Assembly (NCBI RefSeq): GCF_000422205.1
Contig: NZ_ATHV01000015.1
Span: forward strand, 62,001 to 126,000
Length of the DNA stretch: 64,000 nucleotides
From: Desulfovibrio sp. X2
GTDB taxonomy: Bacteria > Desulfobacterota > Desulfovibrionia > Desulfovibrionales > Desulfovibrionaceae
Direction of reading: 5' to 3'
The notes beneath the pieces are model-generated. The model ran no database searches. It had not been told where the DNA came from and saw nothing but the letters and a program-made list of their open reading frames with translations. A program made the position numbers and the translations under genes. This document shows positions 37,191-48,930 of the stretch, in pieces; position 1 is the first letter of the stretch, and every line of letters begins with the position of its first letter.

Positions 37191-38645
37191 TCAGCCCTTC
37201 TTCACTCCCTCCGCGATGCGGTCGCCGAGGGTCTTGTCGACGTTGCGCCAGTATTCGAAGGCGCGCTGCAGCACCGGCTCGGTGACGCCCTTCTTCAGGT
37301 GGCCCACGATGTTGGAGACCAGGCGGTCGCGCGCGGCGTCGTCCAGGACCTTGCGCACCATGGTCCCGGCCTGGCCGAAGTCGTCGTCGTCCTTGCGCTT
37401 GGTGTAGGCCGCGCGCACGAACTCGCCGCTGGCGCCCCAGACCTCGACCTGCGGGTAGCGCTCGCCGTCCGCCTTGGGGCCGCCCTTGGAGTTGGGCGCG
37501 TACACGGGGTCGGAGACGTTCTGCACGCGCATGGCGCCGTCCTTGCTGTAGCTGTGCACCGGCGCCTTGGGCCGGTTCACCGGGATCTGCCTGTAGTTCA
37601 CGCCCAGGCGCGCGCGGTGGGCGTCGGCGTAGGAGAAGAGGCGGGCCAGAAGCATCTTGTCCGGGCTCGGGCCGATGCCGGGCACCAGGTTGTTGGGCTC
37701 GAAGGCCGCCTGCTCGATCTCGGTGTGGAAGTCGGTCGGGTTGCGCGTGAGCGTGAGCCTGCCGACCTCGTGCAGGGGGTAGTCGGCGTGCGGCCAGACC
37801 TTGGTCAGGTCGAAGGGGTTGAAGCGGTAGGTCTCGGCCTCGGCAAAGGGCATGATCTGCATCTTCAGCGTCCAACTCGGATAGTCGCCGCGCTTGATGG
37901 CCTCGAAGAGGTCGCGGCGGTGGTAGTCCGAGTCCTCGCCAGCGATGCGGTCGGCGTCGGCCTGGGTCAGGAACTCGATGCCCTGGTCGGTCTTGAAGTG
38001 GTACTTGACCCAGAAGCGCTCGCCCTTGGCGTTGACCCACATGTAGGTGTGGCTGGAGTAGCCGTTCATGTGCCGCCAGGTCTTGGGGATGCCGCGGTCG
38101 CCCATGAGCCAGGTGACCTGGTGCGCCGACTCGGGCGAGAGGGTCCAGAAGTCCCACTGCATGTCGTGGTCGCGCAGCCCGCTGTCCGCGCGGCGCTTCT
38201 GCGAGCGGATGAAGTGCTGGAACTTCATGGGGTCGCGCATGAAGAAGACGGGCGTGTTGTTGCCCACCATGTCGTAGTTGCCCTCGGTGGTGTAGAACTT
38301 GAGGGCGAAGCCGCGCGGGTCGCGCCAGGTGTCCGGGCTGCCGCGCTCGCCCGCCACGGTGGAGAAGCGGATCAGGGTGTCGGTCTTGGTGCCCGGCTGG
38401 AACACGGCGGCCTTGGTGTAGGCGCTCACGTCCCTGGTGACCTCGAAGTGGCCGAAGGCGCCCGAGCCCTTGGCGTGCGGCTGGCGCTCGGGGATGCGCT
38501 CGCGGTTGAAGTTGGCCATCTGCTCGATGAGGTAGTGGTCCTGGAGCAGAATGGGACCGTCCGGCCCCACGGTGAGCGAGAACTCGTCGCTCGCCACCGG
38601 AATACCGGCGTCGGTCGTCGTCGGCTTGCGCTTGTCGTCTGCCAT
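37191..38645 (-). CDS. katA: Monofunctional heme catalase
   Basis: 484 residues, small-subunit clade size. It has the distal His57 region [38 protein letters not shown], and the proximal Tyr motif [13 protein letters not shown]. It breaks hydrogen peroxide into water and oxygen in the cytoplasm. I start at 38645 ([11 protein letters not shown]) after GGAGG; the frame opens 12 codons earlier. It is single, with an inverted repeat in its promoter region. Confidence 0.97.
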   Translation of the reverse strand: MADDKRKPTTTDAGIPVASDEFSLTVGPDGPILLQDHYLIEQMANFNRERIPERQPHAKGSGAFGHFEVTRDVSAYTKAAVFQPGTKTDTLIRFSTVAGERGSPDTWRDPRGFALKFYTTEGNYDMVGNNTPVFFMRDPMKFQHFIRSQKRRADSGLRDHDMQWDFWTLSPESAHQVTWLMGDRGIPKTWRHMNGYSSHTYMWVNAKGERFWVKYHFKTDQGIEFLTQADADRIAGEDSDYHRRDLFEAIKRGDYPSWTLKMQIMPFAEAETYRFNPFDLTKVWPHADYPLHEVGRLTLTRNPTDFHTEIEQAAFEPNNLVPGIGPSPDKMLLARLFSYADAHRARLGVNYRQIPVNRPKAPVHSYSKDGAMRVQNVSDPVYAPNSKGGPKADGERYPQVEVWGASGEFVRAAYTKRKDDDDFGQAGTMVRKVLDDAARDRLVSNIVGHLKKGVTEPVLQRAFEYWRNVDKTLGDRIAEGVKKG

Positions 38646-39993
<1,348 letters not shown>

Positions 39994-40021
39994 GCCCTCC
40001 TTTCCCAAAAGAGCCGCATGC

Positions 40022-40058
40022 AGAAGGCCGCCCGGGCGTCTCGCCCGGGCGGCCTTCT
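40022..40058. terminator. Bidirectional terminator (aldo/keto reductase and isochorismatase)
   Basis: A perfect 17-bp stem with loop TCT between two convergent genes. Confidence 0.85.
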
Positions 40059-40080
40059 CGTCGTCGCCGACGCCCTGGGC

Positions 40081-40638
40081 CTAGCGCAACTCCAAGAGGC
40101 GCAGGACGTCGTCCGTGGACGCGGTCTCGCCCAGGCGGGGGAAGATGCGCGCGACGCTGTTCGCGTGCGCCTCGGGGTCGCGGTCGGTCATGGCGTCCGT
40201 GACCAGGGCCACGTTGTAGCCCAGGTCGTAGGCGCTGCGCGCCGTGGACTCCACGCCCACGCTGGTGGAGATGCCGCAGAGCACGACCTGGGTCGCGCCG
40301 AGCCCGCGCAGCATCTCGTCCAGCGAGGAGCCGAGGAAGGCGCCCCAGCACTGCTTGGTGACGCGCAGGTCGCCCGGCTGTACTGCAAGCTCCGGCACGA
40401 GCTCGAACCACTTGGGGTCGGAGGGCAGCTGCCCGGCCGGGGCCTCGGTGCGGCCCGGCGCGCGGGCCGTGACGTTGACCAGGACCACGGGCAGGCCGCG
40501 CGCCCGGAAGGCCTCGGCGAGCCGCGCCGCGCGGGCTACGATCTCCTCTGCCGGATCGGCCGTGGGCATGGCCGTGATGCCGTTTTGCAGGTCCACGACG
40601 ATGAGGGCCGCGACGCGGTCCAGCTTGGTGATGGGCAT
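40081..40638 (-). CDS. Isochorismatase-fold cysteine hydrolase
   Basis: 185 residues. The catalytic triad is visible: Asp16 in VVDLQNGI, Lys95 in RVTKQCWGAF, and Cys121 in VVLCGISTSVGVESTAR. The family includes nicotinamidases and uncharacterised amidases; nothing here points to a specific substrate. It is monocistronic, divergent from fumC. Confidence 0.92.
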   Translation of the reverse strand: MPITKLDRVAALIVVDLQNGITAMPTADPAEEIVARAARLAEAFRARGLPVVLVNVTARAPGRTEAPAGQLPSDPKWFELVPELAVQPGDLRVTKQCWGAFLGSSLDEMLRGLGATQVVLCGISTSVGVESTARSAYDLGYNVALVTDAMTDRDPEAHANSVARIFPRLGETASTDDVLRLLELR

Positions 40639-40824
40639 GGTTTCTCCTTTGCTGTCGTCCTTCCCGGACAGCGCGGGCGCTGCGGCCGGGAACCCCGGCC
40701 GGGCGGACGACGCCCCCCGGTTTCTCGAATCCGCTGTTGGAAATTCCCACCCTAATACAGTACTGGATGTTCAACCATCCCCCGCGCCTTTGCGGGGCCG
40801 GGCCCGCGCGCAAGGAGGGAGAGC

Positions 40825-42231
40825 ATGGGCGGCTTCAGGATCGAGACGGACGGCATGGGCGAGGTCGAGGTCCCGGCGGACAGGCTGTGGGGCGCGCAGA
40901 CGCAGCGCTCCCTCGAGTATTTCAGCATCGGGCGCGACCTCATGCCGCGCGAGATGATCGCTGCCTACGCGGTCCTGAAGCGGGCCTGCGCCACGGCCAA
41001 CCACGCGGGCGGGCGGCTGGACGGCGAGAGGTCCGGCCTGATCGTCCGGGTCTGCGACGAGCTGCTCGCGGGCGAGCACGCCGACATGTTCCCCCTGCAC
41101 GTCTGGATGACGGGCAGCGGGACCCAGTTCAACATGAACGTCAACGAGGTCGTCTCCAACCGCTGCTGCCAGATCGCGGGCACGCCGCTCGGCAGCAAGG
41201 CCCCGGTGCACCCGAACGACCACGTGAACATGTCGCAGTCCACCAACGACAACTTTCCCTCGGCCATGAACATCGCCGCGGCGACGGGCGTGACCGGCCG
41301 CCTCCTGCCCGCCGTGGCCGCGCTGCGCGACGCGGTGGCCGAAAAGGCCGCAGAGTGGGACGCGATCGTCAAGATCGGCCGCACCCACATGCAGGACGCC
41401 ACCCCCCTGACGCTGGGCCAGGAATGGTCCGGCTATGCGGCCATGCTCACGGACGGCCTCGCGCGCATCGAGGACGCCCTGGAAGGGGTCTACCTCCTGG
41501 CGCTCGGCGGCACGGCCGTGGGCACCGGGATCAACGCCGCGCCCGGCTTCGGCGAGGCCGCCGCGGCGGAGATCGCGGCCCTCACCGGGCTGCCCTTCTC
41601 GAGCGCCCCGAACAAGTTCGCCGTCCAGGGCGCGCACGACGCGCTGGTGCACCTCTCCGGCGCGCTGCGCACCCTGGCCGTCTCCCTGTACAAGATCGCC
41701 AACGACATCCGGCTGCTCTCCTGCGGCCCGCGGGCGGGCTTCGCCGAGCTGTCCATCCCCGGGAACGAGCCAGGCTCCTCGATCATGCCCGGCAAGGTCA
41801 ACCCGACCCAGGTGGAGGCCCTGACCATGCTCGCGGTCCAGGTCATGGCCAACGACGTGGCCGTGGGCTTCGGCGGCGCGTCCGGCTACCTGGAGATGAA
41901 CGTCTACAAGCCCCTGATCATCGCCAACGTCATGCAGTCGATCACCCTGCTCGGCGACGGCTGCGTGAACTTCCGCCGCTTCCTGGTCGAGGGTACCCGT
42001 CCGAACCTCGCGAAGATCAGGGAATACGTGGACCGCTCGCTGATGCTGGTGACCGCCCTGGCTCCGGTGATCGGCTACGACAAGGCCTCGCGCATCGCCC
42101 ACCACGCCATGGAGCGCGACCTCACCCTGAAGGAGGCCGCGCTGGACCTCGGCTTCGTCAGCGAGGCCGAGTTCGACCACGTGGTGGACCCCGCCAGGAT
42201 GGTCAGGCCCTACGTGGCCGGAAAGGACTGA
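40825..42231 (+). CDS. fumC: Class II fumarate hydratase
   Basis: 468 residues. Signature [19 protein letters not shown] (the TQVEALTM continuation is fumarase-type), [15 protein letters not shown] and [16 protein letters not shown]. It interconverts fumarate and malate. AGGAGGGAGAGC precedes the ATG. Together with aspartase it connects aspartate breakdown to C4-dicarboxylate metabolism. Confidence 0.96.
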   Translation: MGGFRIETDGMGEVEVPADRLWGAQTQRSLEYFSIGRDLMPREMIAAYAVLKRACATANHAGGRLDGERSGLIVRVCDELLAGEHADMFPLHVWMTGSGTQFNMNVNEVVSNRCCQIAGTPLGSKAPVHPNDHVNMSQSTNDNFPSAMNIAAATGVTGRLLPAVAALRDAVAEKAAEWDAIVKIGRTHMQDATPLTLGQEWSGYAAMLTDGLARIEDALEGVYLLALGGTAVGTGINAAPGFGEAAAAEIAALTGLPFSSAPNKFAVQGAHDALVHLSGALRTLAVSLYKIANDIRLLSCGPRAGFAELSIPGNEPGSSIMPGKVNPTQVEALTMLAVQVMANDVAVGFGGASGYLEMNVYKPLIIANVMQSITLLGDGCVNFRRFLVEGTRPNLAKIREYVDRSLMLVTALAPVIGYDKASRIAHHAMERDLTLKEAALDLGFVSEAEFDHVVDPARMVRPYVAGKD

Positions 42232-42267
42232 GGCGTGGGCACTGAGGCGCGGGCTGGACGAGAGAGA

Positions 42268-42350
42268 GAAGATGCCTCCGGCGGCCGGAGGGGGCTGCGC
42301 GCCCCCTCTGGACTCCCCTGCGCCAGGCTGAGCCTGGACCCCTTTCGCAG
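42268..42350 (+). repeat. Dispersed repeat element, copy A
   Basis: Starts GAAGATGCCTCCGGCGGCC, carries a GC-rich hairpin around CTGCGCG, and ends near GACCCCTTTCG. It resembles, in the opposite orientation, the element at 42750-42834. It sits just after fumC. Confidence 0.75.
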
Positions 42351-42409
42351 GCGGCACGACTGACGACCGGGCGAACGAGGCCTGGGCGTGCGAGGCCGCA
42401 GAACGAATA

Positions 42410-42466
42410 TGCCCGGGATTTTCCCGCGAGCCTCGCTGCGCTCGGACCACGGGAAAATCCCGGGCA
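42410..42466. repeat. Long inverted repeat
   Basis: TGCCCGGGATTTTCCCG and its exact complement, separated by 23 nt. Possibly a transcript end or a mobile miniature element. Confidence 0.7.
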
Positions 42467-42618
42467 CGGTTGGCGTCGGGGCCCGATTATCGGGACAGTC
42501 TCCCCGAACCCCTCGCCCGTAATCGACCGAATCGGCTGAGACGTCTTTTTCTCCCTCTCCTTTGCCGAGGGTCTTCGCAGGCGCTCGCTGTTTTCGCCAT
42601 GGGCAAAGGAGATGGTGG

Positions 42619-42656
42619 CGGACCGGATTTTCGCCGTCCGGCGAAAAAACGGTCCG
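42619..42656. repeat. Imperfect hairpin
   Basis: CGGACCG and CGGTCCG close a long stem containing ATTTTCGCCG / CGGCGAAAAA. Function unknown. Confidence 0.55.
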
Positions 42657-42749
42657 GTTCTTCCCTGGCCATCCGCGGCGCACGACACCCCACCCCGGCG
42701 GCCTTCCACGCCCAGACGGCCCGTGTTCTTTTCCCGGGCGTGCCATGCG

Positions 42750-42834
42750 CGAAGGGGGTCGAGGCAGAGCCTCGCGCGGGGATGGTCCAGGAAGGGGGCG
42801 CGCAGCCCCCTTCCTGGCCGCCGGAGGCATCTTC
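42750..42834 (-). repeat. Dispersed repeat element, copy B
   Basis: Reverse-oriented relative of copy A, sharing the GAAGATGCCTCCGGCGGCC start and the GGGGGCTGCGCGCCCCC hairpin. It lies 13 bp beyond the stop of the flavin oxidoreductase gene, so each copy follows the 3' end of a gene. Confidence 0.75.
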
Positions 42835-42847
42835 GTGTCTCTCTTCC

Positions 42848-43972
42848 CTATTTCCCTGCCGCGCGGGCGCGCTTCTTGGCGAAGGTCTCGCAGCGGACGC
42901 CCTCGCCCGCGAGGATGGGCGTGTAGCAGGCGTTGTCCGAGACGCACTCGGCGGGCCTCGTGTCGCCCTCGTGCCAGCGTTTGACGAGCGCGGGCTCGCA
43001 GATGAGCGGCCGGGAGAGGGAGATCAGGTCGGCCGCGCCCGAGCGCACCAGCTCCTCGGCGATCTCGTAGGAGCGGATGCCGCCCACGAGGATGAGGGGG
43101 ATCTTCACGCGCTCCTTGTAGAGCCTCGCGGCCTCGCGGTAGTAGACTTCGTCCTCTGGCCCCTTGATGCGGCCCTTGCGCGCGGGCATGCGCTCCTCGC
43201 CCGCGGCGCGGCTGCCGCCCGAGAGCTCCACGGCGTCCACCGAGGCCTCCTCGAGCATGGCGGCCACGGCCGCGGCCTCGGCGGGGGAGAAGCCGCCGGG
43301 CACGAAATCCTCGGAATTGAGCTTGGCCAGCACCGGATAGTCCGGCCCCACGGCCGCGCGCACCGCTGCCGCGACCTCGAGGAGCAGGCGCGCGCGGTTC
43401 TCCAGCGCGCCGCCGTAGCCGTCCGTGCGGCGGTTCCAGGCCGGGGAGAGGAACTGGCTCAGGAGATAGCCGTGCGCGCCGTGGATCTGCACTGCGTCGA
43501 TCCCGGCCTTCTTCGCCCTGGCCGCGGCCCGGGCGAAGGCCTGCACCAGGGCGCTCATCCCGGCCTGGTCGAGCTCGGCGCAGGCGGGCTCTCCCTCGCC
43601 CTTCGGGGCGCTCGGGCCCACGGCGGGCAGGCCGGAGAGCTGCGCGGCGGCCGCCGCGCCCGCGTGGGCGAGCTGCAGGGCGATCCTGCCGCCCGCCCGG
43701 TGCACGGCCGAGGCGAGGGCGGAGAGCCCGGGCAGCATGGCGTCGTCGTGCGCGCCGAGCTGCTTGAAGCCCGCCCGGCCCTCCGGGCTCACGAAGGCGT
43801 GGCCCGGGATGACCAGGCCGACCTCGTTTCGCGCAAGCTCGGCCAGGAGCTCGGCCAGGCGCGGGGTGGCCGCGCCGTCGTCCCCGGCCAGCCCCTCCCA
43901 GGTGGCGGAGCGCACGAAGCGGTTCTGCAGGGTCATGGACTTCAGGCTGACGGGCTCGAAAAGTTCCGGCAT
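42848..43972 (-). CDS. NADH:flavin oxidoreductase, Old Yellow Enzyme family
   Basis: 374 residues forming an FMN-binding TIM barrel: LQNRFVRSATWEG, the catalytic loop IHGAHGYLLSQFLSP, NRRTDGYGGALENRARL and LILVGGIRSYEIAEEL, then an SRPLICEP phosphate-binding turn. The C-terminus has two cysteines (CVSDNACYTP) but no complete Fe-S motif or extra domain. I start at 43972 (MPELFEPVSLKSM) with GGAGA upstream. The acceptor substrate, probably an enal or enoate, is unknown. Confidence 0.92.
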   Translation of the reverse strand: MPELFEPVSLKSMTLQNRFVRSATWEGLAGDDGAATPRLAELLAELARNEVGLVIPGHAFVSPEGRAGFKQLGAHDDAMLPGLSALASAVHRAGGRIALQLAHAGAAAAAQLSGLPAVGPSAPKGEGEPACAELDQAGMSALVQAFARAAARAKKAGIDAVQIHGAHGYLLSQFLSPAWNRRTDGYGGALENRARLLLEVAAAVRAAVGPDYPVLAKLNSEDFVPGGFSPAEAAAVAAMLEEASVDAVELSGGSRAAGEERMPARKGRIKGPEDEVYYREAARLYKERVKIPLILVGGIRSYEIAEELVRSGAADLISLSRPLICEPALVKRWHEGDTRPAECVSDNACYTPILAGEGVRCETFAKKRARAAGK

Positions 43973-44193
43973 GGCGGTTCTCCGTGTCTCTGCGGCCGTT
44001 GCCGCGTGCTGGAAACGGGGGCAAGGCATCTGCCCTTTGTAAGCCGCCCGGCGCATGGCCGCAACAACTGACTCGGGTTTCTGGGGATAGTCCGCGGGCC
44101 GCTTGTGCATTTTTTCATCCTCCCCGGGGCGCGATTGACTCCCCCCTGCCGCCTGCGTATCAGCATGGCAAACCCTTACCAGTGGAGGTCGTC

Positions 44194-44532
44194 ATGTTGG
44201 ATTGGAAGGATTACCGGCAGCAGCTGCTCGCCCGCCTGGGCGAGATGAATTCCCTGTCCCCGGACACCATGAAGGGGCTGAACCTGATGGGCGGGGCAGG
44301 GGAGAAGACGAGCCATCTCTCGGCCAAGACCCGCGAGCTCATCGCCCTGGCCGTTGCCGTGACCACGCGCTGCGACGGCTGCATCGCCTTCCACACCATG
44401 GAGGCCCGCAAGCACGGCGCGAGCGTGGAGGAAGTGGCCGAGGCCCTGGGCGTGGCCGTGAGCCTGAACGCGGGCGCCGCCATCGTCTACACGGCCCGGG
44501 CCCTGGACGCGTTCCAGAACCCCGGCGAGTAG
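44194..44532 (+). CDS. AhpD-like / carboxymuconolactone decarboxylase family protein
   Basis: 112 residues with the AhpD core TTRCDGCIAFHTMEARK: redox Cys60 and Cys63 plus His67. Members of this family reduce peroxides or act as disulfide relays. GGAGG lies just upstream of the ATG. It is single. Confidence 0.92.
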   Translation: MLDWKDYRQQLLARLGEMNSLSPDTMKGLNLMGGAGEKTSHLSAKTRELIALAVAVTTRCDGCIAFHTMEARKHGASVEEVAEALGVAVSLNAGAAIVYTARALDAFQNPGE

Positions 44533-44588
44533 GCAGGCCAAAGGCCCCGAGGCCGCCCCGCGCGCTCCGGCACGGCGGGCGCGGCCGG

Positions 44589-44621
44589 GCAGGGCGCGAC
44601 CCTCTTCGGGCCGCGCCCTGC
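44589..44621 (+). terminator. Possible terminator after the AhpD-like gene
   Basis: A 10-bp stem GCAGGGCGCG / CGCGCCCTGC with a 13-nt loop; no T run. Confidence 0.4.
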
Positions 44622-44800
44622 GGCATCGGGGGCTCCCGTGCCGCCTTCCGTTCCTCCCCGGCGCGGACCGGGGAAAAATCATGGTCCCACGTTTTCGTGT
44701 GTGGGAGATTCGGCCCGAGATTTGACGGGATTCCGGCGGGCGGTTTCCCAAACGCGGGCGCGTCGGACATGCGGCGGCCCCGCAAAAGCCGACGGCCGCC

Positions 44801-47800
44801 ATGCACGAACGACAACTCCGCAAGCTGAAGCGCCTCTACGCCCTGGCCCTGGCGTGCATCGCCCTGACCATCGTCGCCTCGTCGCTCCTGATGCAGTTCG
44901 CCATCCGCCAGAACGCGGGCGACGCCAGGATCATCAACCTTTCCGGCCGCCAGCGCATGCTGAGCCAGCGGCTGACCAAGTGCGCCCTGGGGCTCGAGCT
45001 TTCGCCCTCGTCCGAGGAGCGCGGCCGCCTCGCGCGCGAGCTGCGCGAATCCCTGGAGAGCTTCACGGCCGTGCAGGCCGGACTGCAGCACGGCGACGCC
45101 CGTCTGCTCCTGCCCGCGCAGCGCCACTCGGACGATATCCGCCGCCTCTTCGCCGAGGTCGAGCCCGCCTACCAGGCCCTGTCTGGCTCGGCCCTGGACC
45201 TGCTGCAGGCCCTGGCCGCGCGTCCGGGCGACGGGTCGCCGGGGGAGGATGCCCTGCGCGAGGCCGAGATCAGGGCCTCGGCCTCGGCCATGCTGGCCAA
45301 CGAGCCGCGCTATCTCGAGCTCATGGACCGCATCACCTTCCGCTTCGACACCGAGGCCCGGACGCGCCTGCAGTCGCTGCAGCGCCTGGAGGGCGTGGTC
45401 ATGGCCGCGGGGCTCGTGGTGCTGCTCCTCGAGTTCCTGTTCATCTTCCGCCCCTCCCTGGGCCAGCTCACGCGCATGCTGCGTTCACTGCGCGAGAAGG
45501 GCGAGGAGCTCGAGGCGTCCAACGCGCGGCTCACGGAGTCGCTCGGGACCTCGCGGCGCCTGGCCGAGCTGGCCAAGGCCGCGGACCAGGCCAAGAGCGA
45601 GTTCCTGGCGCGCATGAGCCACGAGATCCGCACCCCGCTGAACGCCGTCATCGGCATGAGCCATCTGGCCCTCAAGACCTCCCTCACGCCCCGCCAGCAG
45701 GACTACCTGGACAAGATCCGCCTCTCCTCCACCGCCCTGCTCGGGATCATCAACGACATCCTCGACTTCTCCAAGATCGAGGCAGGCAAGCTCTCCGTGG
45801 AGCGCGTGGACTTCGACCTGGACGCGGTGCTCGGCAACGTGGTGGCCATCAACAGCCTGAACGCGGAGGAGAAGGACCTCGAGCTCCTGCTCTGCGTCGG
45901 CGACGACGTGCCCCAGGACCTGGTGGGCGATCCCCTGCGCCTGGGGCAGGTGCTGCTCAACCTGGTCAGCAACGCCGTGAAGTTCACGGAGGAGGGGGAG
46001 GTCTTCATCGGCGTCAGCCGCCTGAATGGGGCGGATGAAGACGGCGGCGGGGAGGGCGGCGAGGTCCGGCTGCGCTTTTGCGTGCGCGACACCGGCATAG
46101 GGCTCACCGGGGAGCAGGCGGAGCGCCTCTTCACCCCCTTCTCCCAGGCGGACGGCTCCATCACCCGGCGCTACGGCGGCACCGGGCTCGGGCTCAGCAT
46201 CTCGCACCGGCTCGTGGAGCTCATGGGCGGCAGCCTGCGCGTGGAGAGCACGCCGGGCAAGGGCAGCGAGTTCCATTTCACCCTCCGCCTGCCCGTGGCC
46301 CGCGCCGCCGCCGCGGCCAAGCCCTGCGGGACGCAGGGCTTGGAGGGCACGCGGGTGCTGGTGGTGGACGACAACGCCACTTCGCGCCAGATCCTCTGCG
46401 ACAATCTCGCCTCCCTGCGCTTCGTCCCCGTGGCCGCGGCCTCGGGCGAGGAGGCCCTGCATCTGCTCGAGAGCGACGCCGAGGGCTTCGCCGCCGTGCT
46501 GCTGGACTGGAAGATGCCGCGCATGGACGGCGCGGCCTGCGCCGCGCGCATCCGGGCCCTGCCCCTGCCCAGGCGGCCGGTGGTCGTCATGGTCACGGCC
46601 TACGGCCGCGAGGAGGTGCGGCGCGAGGCCGAGAACGTGGGCGTGGAGGCCTTCCTGGTCAAGCCCGTGAGCCGCTCCGTGCTCTTCAACACCCTGGCCG
46701 GGAACCTGGGGGCGGCGGCCGCCGTGCGTCCCGCCGCGGCCCGGGAGGAGGCGGCCGCGGGCGGAGGCGAGGCCCTGCCCGAGGAGTGCAGGGGCGCGCG
46801 CGTGCTCGTGGTGGAGGACAACGACATCAACCGCCAGATCGCGCGCGAGCTTCTGGAGGACGCCGGACTCGCGGTGGGGCTCGCCTGCGACGGCGAGGAG
46901 GCGCTGCGCATCCTGGGGGCGGAGCACGGGCCGCGCTACGACCTGGTGCTCATGGACATCCAGATGCCGGGCATGGGCGGGCTCGAGGCCGCGCGCCGCA
47001 TCCGCGGGGAGCTCGGGCTTCGCGCCCTGCCCATCATCGCGGCCACGGCCCACGCACTGACCGAGGACCGCGAGGCGAGCCTGGCCGCGGGCATGAACGA
47101 CCACGTGAACAAGCCCATCGACCCGGACGAGCTCTTCGCGACGCTTACGCGCTGGCTGCCCGCCTGCGCGGGGACCGGGGAACGGAGGCGGCCCGCGCCC
47201 CCCGCGCCCGGGCCCGCCGCCGACCCCATGCCGGAACAGGCCGAGGTGCTGGACGTGCGGCTCGGGCTCTCGCGCGTGCGCGGCAACCGGCCCCTCTACC
47301 TGCGGCTCCTGCGCGCCTTCCTGCGCGACCAGTCCGGCTTTCCGCAGATGCTGCGCGAGAAGCTCGCGGCGCGCGACGCGGCCACGGCGCGGCGCCTGAT
47401 CCATTCGCTCAAGGGCGTGGCCGGGAACATCGGGGCCATGGCGCTGTATGCCGCGGCCGTCGACCTCGAGCTCTGCGTGCGCGAGGACCCCTACGGCTGC
47501 CGCCCGCTGGAGCAGGCCGCGGCCGAGGCCTTCGCCCGCACGGCCGAGGCCGTGGCGGCGCATCTGGCGGCGGCGGGGGCGGACGAGACGGCCGCTGAGC
47601 CCGGGCAGCCGCCCGTGCCCTCGGCCGAGGCGCTGCAGGGTCCCCTGGCCGAGCTGGCCGGGCTCCTGGCGCAGCACGACACGCGGGCGCTGGACGTCTG
47701 GGACTCCCTGGCCTCCGAGCTGGGGCAGGGCGCGCCCGCGGCGGCCCATGCCCTCGGCCGGAGCCTGCGCACGCTGAAGTTCCGCGAGGCCGCGGAGCAC

Positions 47801-47869
47801 CTTGCGGCCCTGCGCGCGGCCCTCGCCGAGCGGGACGTGCCTGCGGACAGCGGGAACGCCCAGGGCTGA
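44801..47869 (+). CDS. Large hybrid sensor histidine kinase with two receivers and an HPt domain
   Basis: 1022 residues. One membrane helix near the start, then a PilJ/NIT-like periplasmic domain ([16 protein letters not shown]), a second helix near 200-220, HisKA with His274 in [13 protein letters not shown], HATPase ([19 protein letters not shown]), receiver 1 with Asp569 ([11 protein letters not shown]), receiver 2 with Asp719 ([11 protein letters not shown]) and an HPt domain with His868 ([11 protein letters not shown]). The order is that of BarA/TorS-like phosphorelays. PilJ-type domains bind small anions such as nitrate in some proteins. There is no response regulator gene beside it. 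Confidence 0.94.
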   Translation: MHERQLRKLKRLYALALACIALTIVASSLLMQFAIRQNAGDARIINLSGRQRMLSQRLTKCALGLELSPSSEERGRLARELRESLESFTAVQAGLQHGDARLLLPAQRHSDDIRRLFAEVEPAYQALSGSALDLLQALAARPGDGSPGEDALREAEIRASASAMLANEPRYLELMDRITFRFDTEARTRLQSLQRLEGVVMAAGLVVLLLEFLFIFRPSLGQLTRMLRSLREKGEELEASNARLTESLGTSRRLAELAKAADQAKSEFLARMSHEIRTPLNAVIGMSHLALKTSLTPRQQDYLDKIRLSSTALLGIINDILDFSKIEAGKLSVERVDFDLDAVLGNVVAINSLNAEEKDLELLLCVGDDVPQDLVGDPLRLGQVLLNLVSNAVKFTEEGEVFIGVSRLNGADEDGGGEGGEVRLRFCVRDTGIGLTGEQAERLFTPFSQADGSITRRYGGTGLGLSISHRLVELMGGSLRVESTPGKGSEFHFTLRLPVARAAAAAKPCGTQGLEGTRVLVVDDNATSRQILCDNLASLRFVPVAAASGEEALHLLESDAEGFAAVLLDWKMPRMDGAACAARIRALPLPRRPVVVMVTAYGREEVRREAENVGVEAFLVKPVSRSVLFNTLAGNLGAAAAVRPAAAREEAAAGGGEALPEECRGARVLVVEDNDINRQIARELLEDAGLAVGLACDGEEALRILGAEHGPRYDLVLMDIQMPGMGGLEAARRIRGELGLRALPIIAATAHALTEDREASLAAGMNDHVNKPIDPDELFATLTRWLPACAGTGERRRPAPPAPGPAADPMPEQAEVLDVRLGLSRVRGNRPLYLRLLRAFLRDQSGFPQMLREKLAARDAATARRLIHSLKGVAGNIGAMALYAAAVDLELCVREDPYGCRPLEQAAAEAFARTAEAVAAHLAAAGADETAAEPGQPPVPSAEALQGPLAELAGLLAQHDTRALDVWDSLASELGQGAPAAAHALGRSLRTLKFREAAEHLAALRAALAERDVPADSGNAQG

Positions 47870-47885
47870 GGCCCTTCCTTTTCCC

Positions 47886-47913
47886 TTCCTTCCTTCCTTC
47901 CTTCCTTCCTTCC
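47886..47913. repeat. TTCC microsatellite, seven units
   Basis: Seven perfect TTCC units 17 bp after the hybrid kinase stop and 20 bp before the end of the PocR gene. It is noncoding in both genes. Confidence 0.9.
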
Positions 47914-47933
47914 TCGTCTTCCCGCCCGTCCGC

Positions 47934-48452
47934 TCAGGCCTGGGCAGGCAGCATCCGCTCCACCCAGTCCGCGATCTGCAGCGCGGCGTGCCGGGCCATC
48001 GCCGGGGTGATGGTCGGCACGGACGCGGCAAGCTCCTCCAGCCTGTCGGGCGCGAGCCCCGTGACCCTGCCCACGTGGAAGAGGCCGAGGGCGGAGTCCG
48101 CGATCCGTGCGCCGCAGCCGCCCGCCACGCCCAGGAACTCGCCGCGCGATCCGTTCCGTCCGGGCGCGAAGATGGGCACGGCGATCTTGCACAGCCCGGC
48201 GTCGCACTCCTCCACCACCGGGCCGTCGCGCTCCGCCTTGCGGCTGATGACCTGGTTGGCGCACGAGCAGATCTGCGAGAGCCCGTTCGGCACCGCCCGC
48301 ACGGCGGGGCAGAGCGGGTTCACCCAGTTGGAGTATCCCGTGACCTTGCGGCCGTCCGCATGAAAAACGCCCGGGTTCAGCCCCAGGCGCGTGGTGATGT
48401 TCCTCTCCAGCGCTTCCCAGCGCGAGACGTCCAAGAGATCGGTGAGCGTCAT
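47934..48452 (-). CDS. Stand-alone PocR ligand-binding sensory protein
   Basis: 172 residues consisting only of a PocR-type domain: LLDVSRWEALERNITTRLGL, then CSCANQV, VVEECDAGLCKIAVPIF and GVAGGCGAR. PocR domains normally sit in front of a regulator or kinase and sense small molecules; here no output domain is attached. The cysteine pattern (C-X-C, C-X4-C, GGCG) suggests a metal or Fe-S site. AAGGAGG precedes the ATG. It is divergent from the tmc operon. Confidence 0.8.
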   Translation of the reverse strand: MTLTDLLDVSRWEALERNITTRLGLNPGVFHADGRKVTGYSNWVNPLCPAVRAVPNGLSQICSCANQVISRKAERDGPVVEECDAGLCKIAVPIFAPGRNGSRGEFLGVAGGCGARIADSALGLFHVGRVTGLAPDRLEELAASVPTITPAMARHAALQIADWVERMLPAQA

Positions 48453-48568
48453 CGTGGCCTCCTTTGCCCGCAGCAAAGAAAAGAGCGTGCCGGGCCGGGC
48501 GACGCCGCGAATATCCCCTGAAATCAGTGTGTTGCCGCAAAGGATCGGGCCCGGGCCGCGGCGCGGCG

Positions 48569-48584
48569 GTTGCGCCGCCGCAAC
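48569..48584. promoter_or_regulatory. GTTGC-N6-GCAAC palindrome, site 1
   Basis: GTTGCGCCGCCGCAAC. The same arms and spacing occur at 48716-48731 and twice inside 55511-55558. Candidate activator or repressor site. Confidence 0.55.
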
Positions 48585-48715
48585 ACGTCCCGGTGCCGAT
48601 GCGCAACCCGGCCGCGACACGGCCCCGCGCCGTCCGCTCCGCCGCCCTTCATCTCCGGTCATTGCCGCCCCTGCGGCCCGGCGCTGCGGCGCGTTGCGGG
48701 AAGCGAGCATGCCGT

Positions 48716-48731
48716 GTTGCACCGCCGCAAC
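48716..48731. promoter_or_regulatory. GTTGC-N6-GCAAC palindrome, site 2
   Basis: GTTGCACCGCCGCAAC, about 85-100 bp upstream of the -24 element at 48816, a typical enhancer distance. Confidence 0.55.
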
Positions 48732-48815
48732 CCGGCTGCATCGCGGGCTTCTTCCCTTCGCCTCCGGATTTTTTCAACACGCTGCAATCAAAGAATGTTT
48801 TTTCATGGCGTGCTT

Positions 48816-48831
48816 CGGAACGCCCCTTGCT
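48816..48831 (+). promoter_or_regulatory. Candidate sigma54 promoter of the tmc operon
   Basis: CGGAACGCCCCTTGCT: the -12 half TTGCT is perfect, and the -24 half GGAAC differs from GGCAC at one base; spacing is correct. It lies 100 bp before the first start codon. Confidence 0.45.
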
Positions 48832-48930
48832 CAGCGCCGTGCAGGTGCGACGTCCCGGCTGCGGCGCAGCTCGCCGACCGGGGCCCAGAGCCGAGGGCGG
48901 CAATCCCGTCCCGCGAAGCGAGGTGTGACC

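Larger units (their letters stand above)
42232..42847. other. Repeat- and hairpin-rich intergenic region
   Basis: About 615 bp between the convergent fumC and flavin-oxidoreductase genes. No gene is supported. It contains an inverted pair of about 84-bp elements, a 17-bp stem with 23-nt loop (42410-42466) and a further hairpin (42619-42656). Confidence 0.7.
48453..48930. other. Divergent regulatory region upstream of the tmc operon
   Basis: No gene. It contains two GTTGC-N6-GCAAC palindromes and a -24/-12-like element listed below. Confidence 0.6.

Noticed and set aside
44194-44532. Selenocysteine variant of AhpD-like protein
   Set aside because: The redox motif is CDGC with two ordinary Cys codons, and no in-frame TGA is present.
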